Made by a program: the position numbers and the translations under genes. Shown here piece by piece: positions 44,290-53,788 of a stretch of DNA of 64,000 nt. Position 1 is the stretch's first letter, and each line of letters opens with the position of its first letter. The stretch is from Jeotgalibacillus salarius (GTDB taxonomy: Bacteria; Bacillota; Bacilli; Bacillales; Jeotgalibacillaceae). The notes under the pieces are model-generated. The model was not told where the DNA came from and searched no databases. It worked only from the letters and a program-made list of their open reading frames with translations. The stretch covers positions 1 to 64,000 of the forward strand of contig NZ_SORX01000009.1 of NCBI RefSeq assembly GCF_004405125.1. The letters are read 5' to 3'.

Positions 44290-45119
44290 GTGACTGGCTA
44301 ATGGTCATCATCAGAGGCCTGTTGATGGTCATCGTTTTATTTGTGTGTACCAAATTACTGGGGAAGAAGCAGATTTCACAATTATCTTTCTTTGAATATG
44401 TGACAGGTATTACGATTGGAAGTATTGGTGCAGAAGTGATTACAGGGTTGGACCGGAAATTCCTGCATGGCGTCCTTGGCATACTGTCATTTATCTCAAT
44501 TCCGCTTGCAGTGGATTACCTCTCTTTAAAAAGCAAGAAGCTGAGGGACATTGTTGAGGGTGAGGGGACAGTATTTATTCAGCAGGGTAAGTTGATTGAA
44601 GGGAACTTAAAAAAAGAGCGTTATACGACGGATGAATTAATGGAATTGCTGAGAAGAAAAGATATCTTTTCTGTGTCGGATGTCAACTTCGCCATTCTTG
44701 AACCTTCCGGAGAGTTGAATGTGATGTTGAAAAAATCCAGGATGCCTGTCGTGCAGGAGGATATTAAAAAGATCTCTCAGGAAGGGAAACCCGCCGAAAC
44801 AATTATTATGGATGGAAAACCTATTGAAAAGGCACTCAATTCTATTAACCGGGATGTTGACTGGCTAAGAGAACAACTGGAGAGGCGAAGTGTTAATATC
44901 ACAGACGTGTTTCTTGCGCAGATTGAAGCTGACGGAAAGCTATTCTTAGATCTTTATGATCGCTCTGAAGATGAAAGGGAATTGGTCTCACTGCTTGAAA
45001 AATGCAGAGCAGAGTTTCTTAAGATGAGTAAAAAATCTTCTGAAAAGGAAGGGCTGTTATTTCATAAAAATGCCGAAATTCTTGAGGAATGTATAAGGAC
45101 GGTCCGACAGCATGAATAA
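44286..45119 (+). CDS. DUF421 family membrane protein (YetF-like)
   Basis: A 277-residue protein with three N-terminal membrane segments (about 5-25, 33-55, 58-80) and a cytoplasmic part with two YetF/DUF421 beta-alpha modules (about 95-220; VEGEGTVFIQQGKLIEGNLKKE, then ETIIMDGKPIEKAL). Bacillus paralogues (YetF, YrbG, YkjA, YdfR) are mostly uncharacterised; some are sporulation or germination linked. The C-terminal 55 residues are charged and helical. Start ATG overlaps the stop of the small upstream gene. Confidence 0.88.
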   Translation: MSDWLMVIIRGLLMVIVLFVCTKLLGKKQISQLSFFEYVTGITIGSIGAEVITGLDRKFLHGVLGILSFISIPLAVDYLSLKSKKLRDIVEGEGTVFIQQGKLIEGNLKKERYTTDELMELLRRKDIFSVSDVNFAILEPSGELNVMLKKSRMPVVQEDIKKISQEGKPAETIIMDGKPIEKALNSINRDVDWLREQLERRSVNITDVFLAQIEADGKLFLDLYDRSEDERELVSLLEKCRAEFLKMSKKSSEKEGLLFHKNAEILEECIRTVRQHE

Positions 45120-45287
45120 TTATTCAAACGCAGGAATCATTAAAAATATCTGAAAACGTACACGATTCTGTATGAATTGAAACTCCTTTACATGCTGTTT
45201 GAGAGGGCGTATAATGCGTTTTTGTGAATGAAAAATGCTGAAATAACGTGCTTTTAAATAATCCTTAAAATGAAGGAGGTATTTCGT

Positions 45288-46133
45288 ATGAAGAAGCTTA
45301 TTACGTTTTTATTAATGAATCTCGGTGCATTTTTTGTTGCTGTGAATGTTCACTTTTTCTTATCACCGAACAATCTGGCCACTGGTGGCGTCAGCGGGAT
45401 GTCGATTGTGCTTAATTCGTTAGTTCCGGGAATTTCAATAGGACTATTTATGATTTTAGTTAATATTATTTTATTTATTCTGGGCGTCATTTTTTTAGGA
45501 TTTCAATTTGGCACAAAAACGATTTATACAAGCTTTGCACTGTCAGGGTATGTATGGCTGCTTGAATGGCTTGTACCCATCTCAGCGCCACTCAGTGATG
45601 ATATTTTAATACAGCTGATTATTGGTCAGTGTATTGCAGCGATTGGTATGGGGATTGTTTTTCACCAGCGGGCATCTACTGGTGGTACGGATATTATCGC
45701 AATGATTTTAAACAAATATATCAAAATTGAAATTGGCCGGGCTGTGTTGTTTTCTGACCTTGCTGTTGCACTTTCGTCTTCACTGTTATTTGGACCGCAG
45801 GCAGGCATGTACGCTTTCTTCGGTGTTATTTTAAACGGACTGATGATCGATTACACACTTCAGCAGTTCAATGCTAATAAAGAAGTTGTGATTATCAGCC
45901 AGAAGAGCGCGTTAATCCGGATGTTTATTGTAGGTGAACTTGGCAGAGGTGCAACCATTCACACAGCCAAGGGAGCTTTTAACTATGAACAAAAAGAAGT
46001 CATTACGACGATTTTAGGACGTAAAGATTTATCACGTCTAAAAAATTATGTTGGCAAACAGGATGAGAAAGCTTTTATAACGGTTCACAATATGAACGAG
46101 ATATTGGGTCAGAATTTCAAAAGACTTGCTTAA
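45288..46133 (+). CDS. YitT family membrane protein
   Basis: A 281-residue protein of the YitT/DUF161 family: five to six membrane segments (about 5-195) with SPNNLATGGVSGMS (about 29-42) and the repeated HQRASTGGTDIIA (about 125-137) G-G-x-x-G loops, then a cytoplasmic DUF2179 domain (about 215-281; TIHTAKGAFNYEQKEVITTI) resembling a PII-like ligand sensor. The substrate is unknown. The ATG at 45288 is eight bases behind AAGGAGG. It is monocistronic. Confidence 0.9.
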   Translation: MKKLITFLLMNLGAFFVAVNVHFFLSPNNLATGGVSGMSIVLNSLVPGISIGLFMILVNIILFILGVIFLGFQFGTKTIYTSFALSGYVWLLEWLVPISAPLSDDILIQLIIGQCIAAIGMGIVFHQRASTGGTDIIAMILNKYIKIEIGRAVLFSDLAVALSSSLLFGPQAGMYAFFGVILNGLMIDYTLQQFNANKEVVIISQKSALIRMFIVGELGRGATIHTAKGAFNYEQKEVITTILGRKDLSRLKNYVGKQDEKAFITVHNMNEILGQNFKRLA

Positions 46134-46163
46134 AAGAGACAGCTTTCGGGCTGTCTCTTTTAA
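46130..46163 (+). terminator. Terminator overlapping the YitT stop codon
   Basis: TTAAAAGAGACAGC (46130-46143) pairs with GCTGTCTCTTTTAA (46150-46163). Confidence 0.88.
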
Positions 46164-46257
46164 ATTGTTGTTCATTAAATGGTGCATATTCGCGTCTCCG
46201 TTTTTAGATTGTTGTGTGATATGATGAGCCATATATCAGTACGGGGTTGTGATTATA

Positions 46258-47388
46258 ATGACTGAACATCCAATTTATCAAAAAGCAGAATCATTTATTA
46301 AACAATTTTATATAGAGAATCAATTCAGTTCAGAGGCTTGTAACAACAGGCTTTCTGAGATAAAAAAGAGCCTGTCGGACAGTGGAAGCTATGAACATAC
46401 GTATGAAGAGCTTGAATACGGTGCGAAGCTTGCGTGGCGAAATAGTAACCGGTGCATCGGTCGCTTATTTTGGAACAGTCTGAACGTATTTGATATGCGT
46501 AAAGCTGATACTGAAGAGCAGGTGAAGGAAGCTTTGATTCAGCATATAGCTTACGCAACTAATGATGGGAAAATCCGTTCAACGATTACGGTATTTAATC
46601 CTTCAGAGACTTCTGGCGATCCGGTCAGAATTTTTAATCATCAGCTGATCAGATACGCAGGTTACCTTCAGGAGGACGGAAGGGTCATGGGAGATCCTCA
46701 TTCTGTGAAAATGACGGAATTTTGCCATGCGCTTGGCTGGAAAGGCGAAGGAACCGATTTTGATGTATTACCTATTGTGATCCAGATTAAAGGGAATGAC
46801 CCTTATTATTTCGATGTTCCAAAAGATTTAATCAAAGAGGTGGAGATTACTCACCCTGACTCCGCAGCATTTAATAAGCTTGGACTGAAGTGGTATGCAG
46901 TACCAATTATATCTGAGATGAAGCTTGAAATAGGCGGGATCGAGTATCCGGCAGCGCCTTTCAACGGATGGTACATGGAAACAGAAATTGCAGCGCGGAA
47001 TTTTACTGATGAAAATCGATATAACATGCTGCCGAATACGGCCAAAGCTTTTAACCTGAGTACTAAACTTCAATCGACAATGTGGAAAGACCGTGCAGTG
47101 CTGGAACTGTGTACGGCAGTGATGCACTCATTTAAGAAAGCGGGGGTCAGCATTGTAGATCATCATACAGCAAGTCAGCAGTTTGAATTATTTGAGCAGA
47201 GGGAAAAAGAGGAGAACAGAAAAGTAACAGGCGACTGGACCTGGCTGATTCCTCCCGTATCTCCTGCTTCGACACACATTTTTCATAAGCAGTATGATAA
47301 TACGTGGAAATCACCCAACTTCTTTTACCAACCGTCCTTGCTTCAGGAAAGTAAAACAAGTGAATATACCTGTCCGTTTATGAAATGA
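46258..47388 (+). CDS. nos: Bacterial nitric oxide synthase oxygenase
   Basis: A 376-residue haem enzyme making NO and citrulline from arginine. It is the oxygenase part only; a general flavodoxin/reductase supplies electrons in Bacillus. The haem-thiolate Cys66 is in RNSNRCIGRLFW, the substrate-binding Glu in NGWYMETEIAARNF (about 242-255), and the C-terminal WTWLIPP pterin/haem region is present. In Gram-positives NO protects against oxidative stress and some antibiotics. The start is uncertain: the ATG at 46258 has only a weak site (CGGGG) upstream, and a GTG lies three codons before. It is transcribed alone. Confidence 0.95.
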   Translation: MTEHPIYQKAESFIKQFYIENQFSSEACNNRLSEIKKSLSDSGSYEHTYEELEYGAKLAWRNSNRCIGRLFWNSLNVFDMRKADTEEQVKEALIQHIAYATNDGKIRSTITVFNPSETSGDPVRIFNHQLIRYAGYLQEDGRVMGDPHSVKMTEFCHALGWKGEGTDFDVLPIVIQIKGNDPYYFDVPKDLIKEVEITHPDSAAFNKLGLKWYAVPIISEMKLEIGGIEYPAAPFNGWYMETEIAARNFTDENRYNMLPNTAKAFNLSTKLQSTMWKDRAVLELCTAVMHSFKKAGVSIVDHHTASQQFELFEQREKEENRKVTGDWTWLIPPVSPASTHIFHKQYDNTWKSPNFFYQPSLLQESKTSEYTCPFMK

Positions 47389-47405
47389 AAAATAAATGAA
47401 AGATC

Positions 47406-47438
47406 AAAAAAAGAGTGAGCATGTGCCCACTCTTTTTT
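47406..47438. terminator. Terminator between nos and mreBH
   Basis: AAAAAGAGTG(A)GC pairs with GC(C)CACTCTTTTT around a short loop, with A and T runs on both strands, separating convergent genes. Confidence 0.8.
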
Positions 47439-47446
47439 GACTGTTA

Positions 47447-48454
47447 CTATTTAGCTGCTTTTTGCAGTTTATCAATAACTGATAGTGATTTACCTGTTCC
47501 GATCGCAACTGATTCAAGCGGATTCGGAGCAATGTGTACAGGTACGACGATTTCTTCGCTCAGCCACTGCTGAAGACCATTCAGTAATGCGCCGCCTCCT
47601 GTAAGAATTACACCACGGTCCACAATATCACCGCTTAGTTCTGGAGGACAGTTTTCAAGTGTGGAGCGGATAGCCTCTAAGATACTGAAGAGTGATTCTT
47701 TAATTGCAGACTGCACTTCAGTGGACTGTAATGTGATTGTTTTCGGAAGACCAGTCACAAGATCCCGCCCGCGAATCTCCATTTCTCTCATTTCGTGCTC
47801 GATTGGCGCATGACTCACTTCCATTTTAATCTGTTCAGCTGTACGCTCACCGATTAATAGGTTGTAAGCCTTTCTGACGTGCTGAATGATGTCTTCGTCC
47901 ATTTTATCTCCGGCAACGCGGATTGTGTTACAGGAAACAACTCCGCCGTATGAAATAATGGCTACTTCTGTTGTTCCTCCGCCAATATCAACAATTACGT
48001 TTGCAACCGGCTCACCAACTGGAAGATCTGCTCCGATCGCAGCAGCAACCGGTTCTTCAATTAAGTGAACCTGCTTCGCACCACTATGTTTTACAGCATC
48101 CTGAATTGCTCTTCTTTCGACTGAAGTAGCGCCTGAGGGTGTACAGACTACTACACTTGGTTTACGCATTGAGAAGCCCATCGTTTTACTGATTGATGAC
48201 ATGATGTGCTTCAGCATTTCAGTTGTAACATCAAAATCGGCAATCACACCATCTTTTAAAGGGCGGACAGCGATAATATTGCCAGGTGTTTTACCAATCA
48301 TATTTTTAGCATCTGTTCCGACTGCCAGAACTTTTTTTGTGTTAACATCGATCGCAACAACCGAGGGCTCGTTCATAATAATTCCTTTATTTTTACTATA
48401 TACAAGTATGTTAGCAGTACCTAAGTCGATACCGATTTCAGCGTTTGAAAACAT
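47447..48454 (-). CDS. mreBH: MreBH-like cell-shape actin homologue
   Basis: A 335-residue bacterial actin that forms membrane-associated filaments guiding cell-wall synthesis. Nucleotide-binding elements are clear: [14 protein letters not shown] (phosphate 1), [17 protein letters not shown] (phosphate 2, about 160-176) and [12 protein letters not shown] (adenosine, about 285-296). The length equals B. subtilis MreBH, and it stands alone rather than beside mreCD or spoIIID/mbl, so MreBH is the best match of the three paralogues. The ATG at 48454 follows GGAGG at eight bases. Confidence 0.88.
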   Translation of the reverse strand: MFSNAEIGIDLGTANILVYSKNKGIIMNEPSVVAIDVNTKKVLAVGTDAKNMIGKTPGNIIAVRPLKDGVIADFDVTTEMLKHIMSSISKTMGFSMRKPSVVVCTPSGATSVERRAIQDAVKHSGAKQVHLIEEPVAAAIGADLPVGEPVANVIVDIGGGTTEVAIISYGGVVSCNTIRVAGDKMDEDIIQHVRKAYNLLIGERTAEQIKMEVSHAPIEHEMREMEIRGRDLVTGLPKTITLQSTEVQSAIKESLFSILEAIRSTLENCPPELSGDIVDRGVILTGGGALLNGLQQWLSEEIVVPVHIAPNPLESVAIGTGKSLSVIDKLQKAAK

Positions 48455-48683
48455 AATTAATTCCTCCATCATCGTCCGGATTTTGCAGTATTCTCCGAGT
48501 AGTATAGACTAATTTCCAGAATGCGTAGAGTGACAAAGGTAGGTAGACGGAAATGTTACACGTGTCAAAATATATCAATCCGGACATTTGGAGCGACTGA
48601 ATCCTTTTAAAACAGTAATCACAAAATAATTGGGATTGAGTCTTTTTAGCTTTGTAATAGAATCATAATGGTTTTGTAACGAA

Positions 48684-48719
48684 AAAACCCCTTTCATATA
48701 GTCATATGAAAGGGGTTTT
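48684..48719 (-). terminator. Terminator of the BMP-chemoreceptor operon
   Basis: A 16-bp perfect stem AAAACCCCTTTCATAT/ATATGAAAGGGGTTTT with a four-base loop; the T run continues on the minus strand. Confidence 0.92.
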
Positions 48720-48730
48720 CAACACCTTTT

Positions 48731-50407
48731 CTAACTTTTATCCCCGTTAGTGGGTAATTTGAATTGGCTCATCTCCTGTTGCATTGTGAGACTCATTTCC
48801 TGTAAGTGAGCGATAGACTTCCTGACTTTACCAAAAGAAATTTGCTGTTCTTCAGCTGAGGCAGAAATTTCTTCGGTTCCTGCTGCAGTTTCCTCTGTAA
48901 CGGCTGAAACATTTTCCATGGATGCCGTTACTTCTGAAGTATAAGATAATGACTGCTTCATACTTGATGTGAGTGAATGTAATTCATGATCAATTTCCTG
49001 AACTTTAAGTGCAATATCTTCAAAAGCTTGTTCAGTTAAATTCATAGAATCAAGCTGTTCTGAAGACAACCTTTTTCCAGTTGAAGCAGCATCTGTAATA
49101 CCGGTCATCCCGTTTTGAATGTTTGTGACCATTGCCGTAATTTTTTCAGTTGCTTCTGATGACTGTCCTGCAAGTTTTTTCACTTCATCTGCAACTACAG
49201 CAAAACCTTTACCCTGTTCACCGGCTCTGGCAGCTTCGATTGCTGCATTCAGTGCTAACAAGTTTGTCTGATCAGCGATTTCTCTTACAAATTTAGCAGC
49301 ATCCTGAATTTCAGTCGTGAAAGCTGAAAATGCCGAAAGTTCTCTTGAGATCAGAGAGGAAGCTTCTGTATTTTCAATTGTAAATGTTTTTTGTCTTTCC
49401 AGTGACTCACGGCCTGCTTTAACAGATGCTAATGCCTGACTGCCTTTTTCAGCAGAACGTTCTGCGAGTGCTTCGCTTTCTGTAAATGTGTGATTCAGTT
49501 CAGCCATCTTTTCAGATGTAGACTGAATGTCTTCTGATATAGCCTGACTGCCTTTAGCAAGGTCGTCAGTAGAGGCGGCAATTTGATTTCCGCTTTCTTC
49601 TAATTCACTTACTTTGCCTGATACATCTTCTGCAAAATCAGCAACGCGGGTGCTTGTCTGGTCTACTGACTCTACTGTTTGTCGCAGACTGAGAATCATT
49701 TCTCTGAATGAATTGTACAGCAGATGTATTTCAAATTTTGATTTACCCGACTGAACTGGAATGTCTACAGTCAGGTCACCTTCTGCAACACGTGATGCCT
49801 GATTCAGCATTGTGTGAAGAGGGCGGGTGATCCTGTTTGAAATGATCGTCGCAGCAGCAATTGAAATCGTGATAATGATCGCCACTGCACTGAGTGCCAC
49901 AATCACAATCATAGATATCTGTCGCGTGTTCTCTGCTAATGTATTGCGATACCAGTCGTCTGCCAGTACTTTAAGGTAGAATACATCATTGATGATTCCG
50001 CCAACCCGGGCAGACTGGCGGCTCGCTTCGGCAATATCTCCCTGATCAAGTGCAGTTCCAGCATCAAACTCCAATTGATCAAATTTATTCTGAATGGTTA
50101 GAAGCTGGTCTTCCAGTGATGATTCAGGTAGTTTTGTATATAATTCTTCCATCAGTGAAATCGTACTATTCATCTGATTTTGAGTTGTTAAGCGGTTATT
50201 TTCAGTCGGACTGAGACTGAAATTGGCCAGGGACTGCTGAATGATTAAGAATTCACTATTCAACTGCTCCAGGTCTGTCAGGATTTCTACATCCTCTTCT
50301 CCGGAAGCATTCAGACTGACCATTTGCCATACAATGAATAATATGATCGCAGTAGAGAGGATTAATGGAATAAGTGATAATAAATATAAACGTTTGCGCA
50401 GTGTCAT
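48731..50407 (-). CDS. Methyl-accepting chemotaxis protein paired with a BMP lipoprotein
   Basis: A 558-residue chemoreceptor. Membrane helices lie at about 8-29 and 163-185, enclosing a helical external domain of about 130 residues. A HAMP domain (about 187-240) leads into the signalling coiled coil with [20 protein letters not shown] near residue 382. It lacks the long acidic tail of the other two receptors and ends in LPTNGDKS. It lies 10 bases downstream of a BMP-family binding lipoprotein gene with no transporter genes, so it probably senses its ligand through that protein. The ATG has a GGAGC-type site upstream inside the end of the lipoprotein gene. Confidence 0.93.
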   Translation of the reverse strand: MTLRKRLYLLSLIPLILSTAIILFIVWQMVSLNASGEEDVEILTDLEQLNSEFLIIQQSLANFSLSPTENNRLTTQNQMNSTISLMEELYTKLPESSLEDQLLTIQNKFDQLEFDAGTALDQGDIAEASRQSARVGGIINDVFYLKVLADDWYRNTLAENTRQISMIVIVALSAVAIIITISIAAATIISNRITRPLHTMLNQASRVAEGDLTVDIPVQSGKSKFEIHLLYNSFREMILSLRQTVESVDQTSTRVADFAEDVSGKVSELEESGNQIAASTDDLAKGSQAISEDIQSTSEKMAELNHTFTESEALAERSAEKGSQALASVKAGRESLERQKTFTIENTEASSLISRELSAFSAFTTEIQDAAKFVREIADQTNLLALNAAIEAARAGEQGKGFAVVADEVKKLAGQSSEATEKITAMVTNIQNGMTGITDAASTGKRLSSEQLDSMNLTEQAFEDIALKVQEIDHELHSLTSSMKQSLSYTSEVTASMENVSAVTEETAAGTEEISASAEEQQISFGKVRKSIAHLQEMSLTMQQEMSQFKLPTNGDKS

Positions 50408-50417
50408 AATAGCTCCT

Positions 50418-51395
50418 TTACTGGACGGTTTCAGGTACTGCTATTTCACCTGAAATAATTTTCTTTCTTGTATCCATCATTAGCGCCTGCCCTGTTGTAT
50501 CAAGCTGGAAAAGCCTGATCTCTGCTAGACCGACACCATCTTCAGCAAGACCCAAATGGTACTGGTCAGCTGATAATTCACCTTCTGTTAGTTCCTGCAG
50601 GAGGTTAAAAACTGATGTATCAATATTTTTAACCATGGAAGTCACTACAGACTTCTCAGCTGTATAGAACTGATCAGAATCGACTCCGGCAGTAAAAACT
50701 CCCTGATCCTGTGCTTCTAAAATTGCGCCTGTCCCCGTATAACCGGCAGCAGGATAAATAAAATCAGCACCTTCTTTAATTTGGGCATCAGCAAGTGAAC
50801 GTCCCAGGTCTGCATCGCCAAAACTGCCTGCATAATCGGAGATAATCTCAATCTCAGGATTGACCGATTCTGCTCCGGCACGGAACCCGGCTTCAAATCG
50901 ATTAATAACAGGTGCGTCAACCCCACCTATAAATCCAATAACACCAGAGTCCGAAGCTAACGCTGCTAGTGTCCCAACGAGGTAGCTGCCTTCGTGATCT
51001 TTAAAAGTCATTGATATGATATTATCCACATCTGATACGCCATCAATTAATATATACTGCTGATCCGGATATGTAACTGCAACCTCCTCCAGTGCTTCCT
51101 GTACAGAAAAACCGAGACCGATAATTAAGTCATAATCCTGTTCTGAAAGCTCCTGCAGATGTTCGAGATAATTACCTTCAGGTGCTTCACGATAGTCAAA
51201 TAGTATATTAAGCTCATCTCTGGCACGCACCAGTCCGTTGAAAGCACCGTCATTAAAAGAGCCGTCTCCCAGTCCGGTGTCTGAGAGCATAATGCCTACT
51301 TTAGCCGCAAATTCTGTTTTTGTGTTTTGTTGTTCTGTGCAGGCTGATAATATGAGCACAAAAATCAGGACACTAAAGCCCAAAAATCTTTTCAT
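50418..51395 (-). CDS. BMP family substrate-binding lipoprotein (PnrA/Med-like)
   Basis: A 325-residue lipoprotein: signal peptide with lipobox LSAC (Cys19), then a periplasmic-binding-protein fold of the BMP/PnrA family, which binds purine nucleosides in known members. Visible: [21 protein letters not shown] (about 35-55), [36 protein letters not shown] (about 151-172), and [15 protein letters not shown]. The canonical nucleoside-binding Asp-Trp region is not certain. No ABC permease or ATPase gene follows; the next gene is a chemoreceptor, arguing for a sensory role. Start ATG follows TTGGAGGAAATTG. Confidence 0.88.
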   Translation of the reverse strand: MKRFLGFSVLIFVLILSACTEQQNTKTEFAAKVGIMLSDTGLGDGSFNDGAFNGLVRARDELNILFDYREAPEGNYLEHLQELSEQDYDLIIGLGFSVQEALEEVAVTYPDQQYILIDGVSDVDNIISMTFKDHEGSYLVGTLAALASDSGVIGFIGGVDAPVINRFEAGFRAGAESVNPEIEIISDYAGSFGDADLGRSLADAQIKEGADFIYPAAGYTGTGAILEAQDQGVFTAGVDSDQFYTAEKSVVTSMVKNIDTSVFNLLQELTEGELSADQYHLGLAEDGVGLAEIRLFQLDTTGQALMMDTRKKIISGEIAVPETVQ

Positions 51396-51493
51396 TCTTC
51401 AATTTCCTCCAATAGCTAAGCTGATTTCACGAAAGTTCTGATCCGTTTAAATAATTGAATGACAGGTGTTACCGAAATCCACATACTTTTATA

Positions 51494-51519
51494 CTATCGA
51501 CAAAAAACCTCTCACTTTA
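51494..51519 (-). promoter_or_regulatory. Probable SigD promoter of the BMP-chemoreceptor operon
   Basis: Read on the minus strand: TAAA (51519-51516), 14 bases, then GTCGATAG (51501-51494), 6/8 to GCCGATAT. It is embedded in the terminator hairpin of the preceding thioesterase gene. Confidence 0.5.
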
Positions 51520-51538
51520 ACAAAAAAGTGAGAGGTTT
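51505..51538 (-). terminator. Terminator of the thioesterase gene
   Basis: AAACCTCTCACTTT pairs with AAAGTGAGAGGTTT (14 bp) and is followed by TTT on the minus strand. Confidence 0.88.
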
Positions 51539-51566
51539 ACATAAAAAAATATATTGAAATAATTGA

Positions 51567-52073
51567 TTAAGCATGTGGTTTAGGGGTGAAGAACTTCGCC
51601 AGCTCCTGACTGTGAAGTTTACGAGCTTTTCGATGAGAAGCGCGATTTTCGGCAGTTTCGTTCAGCCAGATTTCTTCTTCAGTTTCCGGAATCACATCAG
51701 GAACTTTAACCGTATTGCTATCACTGTCAATCGCTACAAAAGTCAGAAATGAAATAGCTGCGACAGACTGGTCACCTGACAGCAGGTTTTCTGTCGTCAC
51801 CCTGACGAAAACTTCCATGGAACTTGTGCCTGTGTAAGAAACAAAAGCTTCCAGAGTGACTGCGTCACCTACTCGGATCGGCTTTAAAAAGTCGACAGAA
51901 TCAGTTGAAGCAGTCACGACTAAAGAGCGTGAATGTTTTGTTGCAGCAATAGAAGCAACATTATCGATATACGCCATCAGCTGTCCGCCGAATAATGTCC
52001 CGTGGTGGTTTGTATCAGGCGGCAGCACGTGGCTTGTCTGTATTGTTCTGCTTTCTTTCATCGTTTTTTTCAT
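51567..52073 (-). CDS. ykhA: Hotdog-fold acyl-CoA thioesterase (YkhA-like)
   Basis: A 168-residue cytosolic acyl-CoA hydrolase of the BFIT/YciA group. The active-site segment DTNHHGTLFGGQLMAYIDNVA (about 20-40) has the catalytic Asn and the Asp of the hotdog helix, and the second signature VDFLKPIRVGD is at about 60-70. A charged C-terminal extension (about 130-168) is shared with Bacillus YkhA. It acts on medium- to long-chain acyl-CoA in relatives. Start ATG follows GAGGAG. Confidence 0.9.
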   Translation of the reverse strand: MKKTMKESRTIQTSHVLPPDTNHHGTLFGGQLMAYIDNVASIAATKHSRSLVVTASTDSVDFLKPIRVGDAVTLEAFVSYTGTSSMEVFVRVTTENLLSGDQSVAAISFLTFVAIDSDSNTVKVPDVIPETEEEIWLNETAENRASHRKARKLHSQELAKFFTPKPHA

Positions 52074-52087
52074 AAAGTCACTCCTCT

Positions 52088-52137
52088 AAAAAACCAGACC
52101 TCTCTGCTGCTGAGCGCAGCAAAGAAATCTGGTGTTT
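52088..52137 (-). terminator. Terminator of the 47-residue gene
   Basis: Outer stem AAAACCAGA/TCTGGT-TTTT with an inner GCTGC/GCAGC hairpin, ending in a T run on the minus strand. Confidence 0.75.
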
Positions 52138-52138
52138 T

Positions 52139-52282
52139 TTAATATTCGTTGTGTTCAGGCCTTGGGTCAATTCTCTCTGCATCCTTTGTGTTCAAAGGAA
52201 GACGCAAAAAGTACATTAACGCTCCACCGACCAATCCGATCAGCGCACTGAATCCAAGCAATACTGCAGTCATATAAGCCAT
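52139..52282 (-). CDS. 47-residue single-pass membrane protein
   Basis: ATG at 52282, nine bases behind AAAGGAGG, to TAA at 52139. One membrane helix (AVLLGFSALIGLVGGALMYFL, residues about 6-26) is followed by a charged tail with IDPRPEHNEY at the end. A strong ribosome site and its own terminator support expression. I do not recognise the family; short membrane proteins of this kind are common but poorly studied in Bacillales. It lies between aminopeptidase T and the thioesterase in the same direction. Confidence 0.75.
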   Translation of the reverse strand: MAYMTAVLLGFSALIGLVGGALMYFLRLPLNTKDAERIDPRPEHNEY

Positions 52283-52371
52283 CAGCTGGAGCCTCCTTTC
52301 ACCTTACAAATAATTGTATCAAACTAATTATAAAGGATAACAGGTGAATAGGAAATGGTTTTTAAGATAAC

Positions 52372-53601
52372 TTAAAATGCCCAGTCACCATTTCTGAACA
52401 CTGGCTCTGATGATCCATCTTCAGAAATGCCATCAATATCCATCTTTTCTGATCCAATCATGAAGTCAACATGTGTAATGCTTGAATTAAGTCCTTTTTC
52501 AGCCAATTCTTCTTTTGAAGCGGTCTTGCCACCTTCAACACAAAATGCATAAGCACTGCCGATTGCCAGGTGGTTAGAAGCATTTTCATCAAAGAGAGTA
52601 TTGAAGAATAGAACATTTGACTGAGAAATTGGTGATTGGTGTGGTACTAGTGCCACTTCACCAAGACGATGAGAACCTTCATCTGTATCAATCAGTTTTT
52701 TCAAAATATCTTCGCCTTCTTCAGCCGTCACGTCTGTGATACGCCCATTTTCAAATGTGATTTTAAAGCCGTCGATGATATTGCCGCCATAGCTTAAAGG
52801 TTTCGTGTTAGTAACATAACCTGAAACACCATCTTTATGCGGCACAGTAAAGACTTCTTCTGTCGGCATATTAGCCATGAAGGTATTTCCTTTTTCATTC
52901 ACGCTTCCTGCACCAGCCCAGATATGGCCAGCGGGCAGGTCAATCGTCAGATCAGTTCCAGGTGCTTTGTAGTGAAGCTGCTTGTATTTTTTATTGTTCA
53001 GGTAATCAGCTTTTTCATGAAGTGTCTCATCATGCTTTTTCCATGCAGCGACCGGATCTTTCTGATCTACTCTTACAGCTTTGAAAATCGCATCCCAGAG
53101 CTTCTCAATTGCTTCGCTTTCTTCCACATCAGGAAAGACCTTTTTAGCCCATCCGGCAGATGGAGCAGCAATCACGGTCCAGCTGACTTTGTCAGACTGA
53201 ATATATTGACGGTATTTTTCCAGTGCCTGTCCTGCAGCACGCTGGAAGTCTGATATTCTCTGAGAATCAACACCTTTCATCAGGTCAGGACTCGCAGAAA
53301 CAATATTCATAAATGCAGCGCCTTTATCTGCTAAAGCTTCACGCTCAAGCTTCTTCCATTCAGGAAATTCACTGAATGAATCAGAAGGTGCCATTTCATA
53401 GCGCATACGGGATACTTCGTCATCAGCCCAGTCAACAAATACCTGACGAGCTCCGGCTTCATAAGCTTTTTTTGTTACAAGCCTGACAAACGGAGCGTTA
53501 TCAATTGAAGCGCCTATGTACAATAGTTGATCTTTTTGAACATTAACACCGACTCTTACAGCAAGGTCAGCATATTTTTCGAACATTTCTGAATGACTCA
53601 T
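52372..53601 (-). CDS. ampS: M29 family aminopeptidase (AmpS / aminopeptidase T)
   Basis: A 409-residue cytosolic metallo-aminopeptidase of family M29. Family metal ligands are recognisable in NMPTEEVFT (Glu, about 250), EVALVPHQSPI (Glu and His, about 317-325), NHLAIGSAYAFCVEGG (His, about 345) and the HVDFMIGSEKMDIDG end (His and Asp, about 378-392). It removes N-terminal residues from peptides with broad specificity. Start ATG follows AAAAGGGG. It is transcribed alone, divergent from motA. Confidence 0.94.
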   Translation of the reverse strand: MSHSEMFEKYADLAVRVGVNVQKDQLLYIGASIDNAPFVRLVTKKAYEAGARQVFVDWADDEVSRMRYEMAPSDSFSEFPEWKKLEREALADKGAAFMNIVSASPDLMKGVDSQRISDFQRAAGQALEKYRQYIQSDKVSWTVIAAPSAGWAKKVFPDVEESEAIEKLWDAIFKAVRVDQKDPVAAWKKHDETLHEKADYLNNKKYKQLHYKAPGTDLTIDLPAGHIWAGAGSVNEKGNTFMANMPTEEVFTVPHKDGVSGYVTNTKPLSYGGNIIDGFKITFENGRITDVTAEEGEDILKKLIDTDEGSHRLGEVALVPHQSPISQSNVLFFNTLFDENASNHLAIGSAYAFCVEGGKTASKEELAEKGLNSSITHVDFMIGSEKMDIDGISEDGSSEPVFRNGDWAF

Positions 53602-53718
53602 GATTCAAAACCCCTTTTCGTATTTAGTTACACTAAACATTTTAGCAGTCAATGGATAAAAATCAAAAAATAACGTAAATGACACATTTGCAAACTGCAA
53701 TATGTGAGCAGAAAGTTC

Positions 53719-53745
53719 TAAAGACAGCAGGCTTTTAGCCGATAA
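53719..53745 (+). promoter_or_regulatory. SigD promoter of motAB
   Basis: TAAA (53719-53722), 15 bases, GCCGATAA (53738-53745): 4/4 and 7/8 to the SigD consensus TAAA-N15-GCCGATAT. The distance to the motA start fits. Confidence 0.85.
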
Positions 53746-53788
53746 AGAACATATAGAGATAGAAATTTAGTGATTGTGGGTGAATGTT

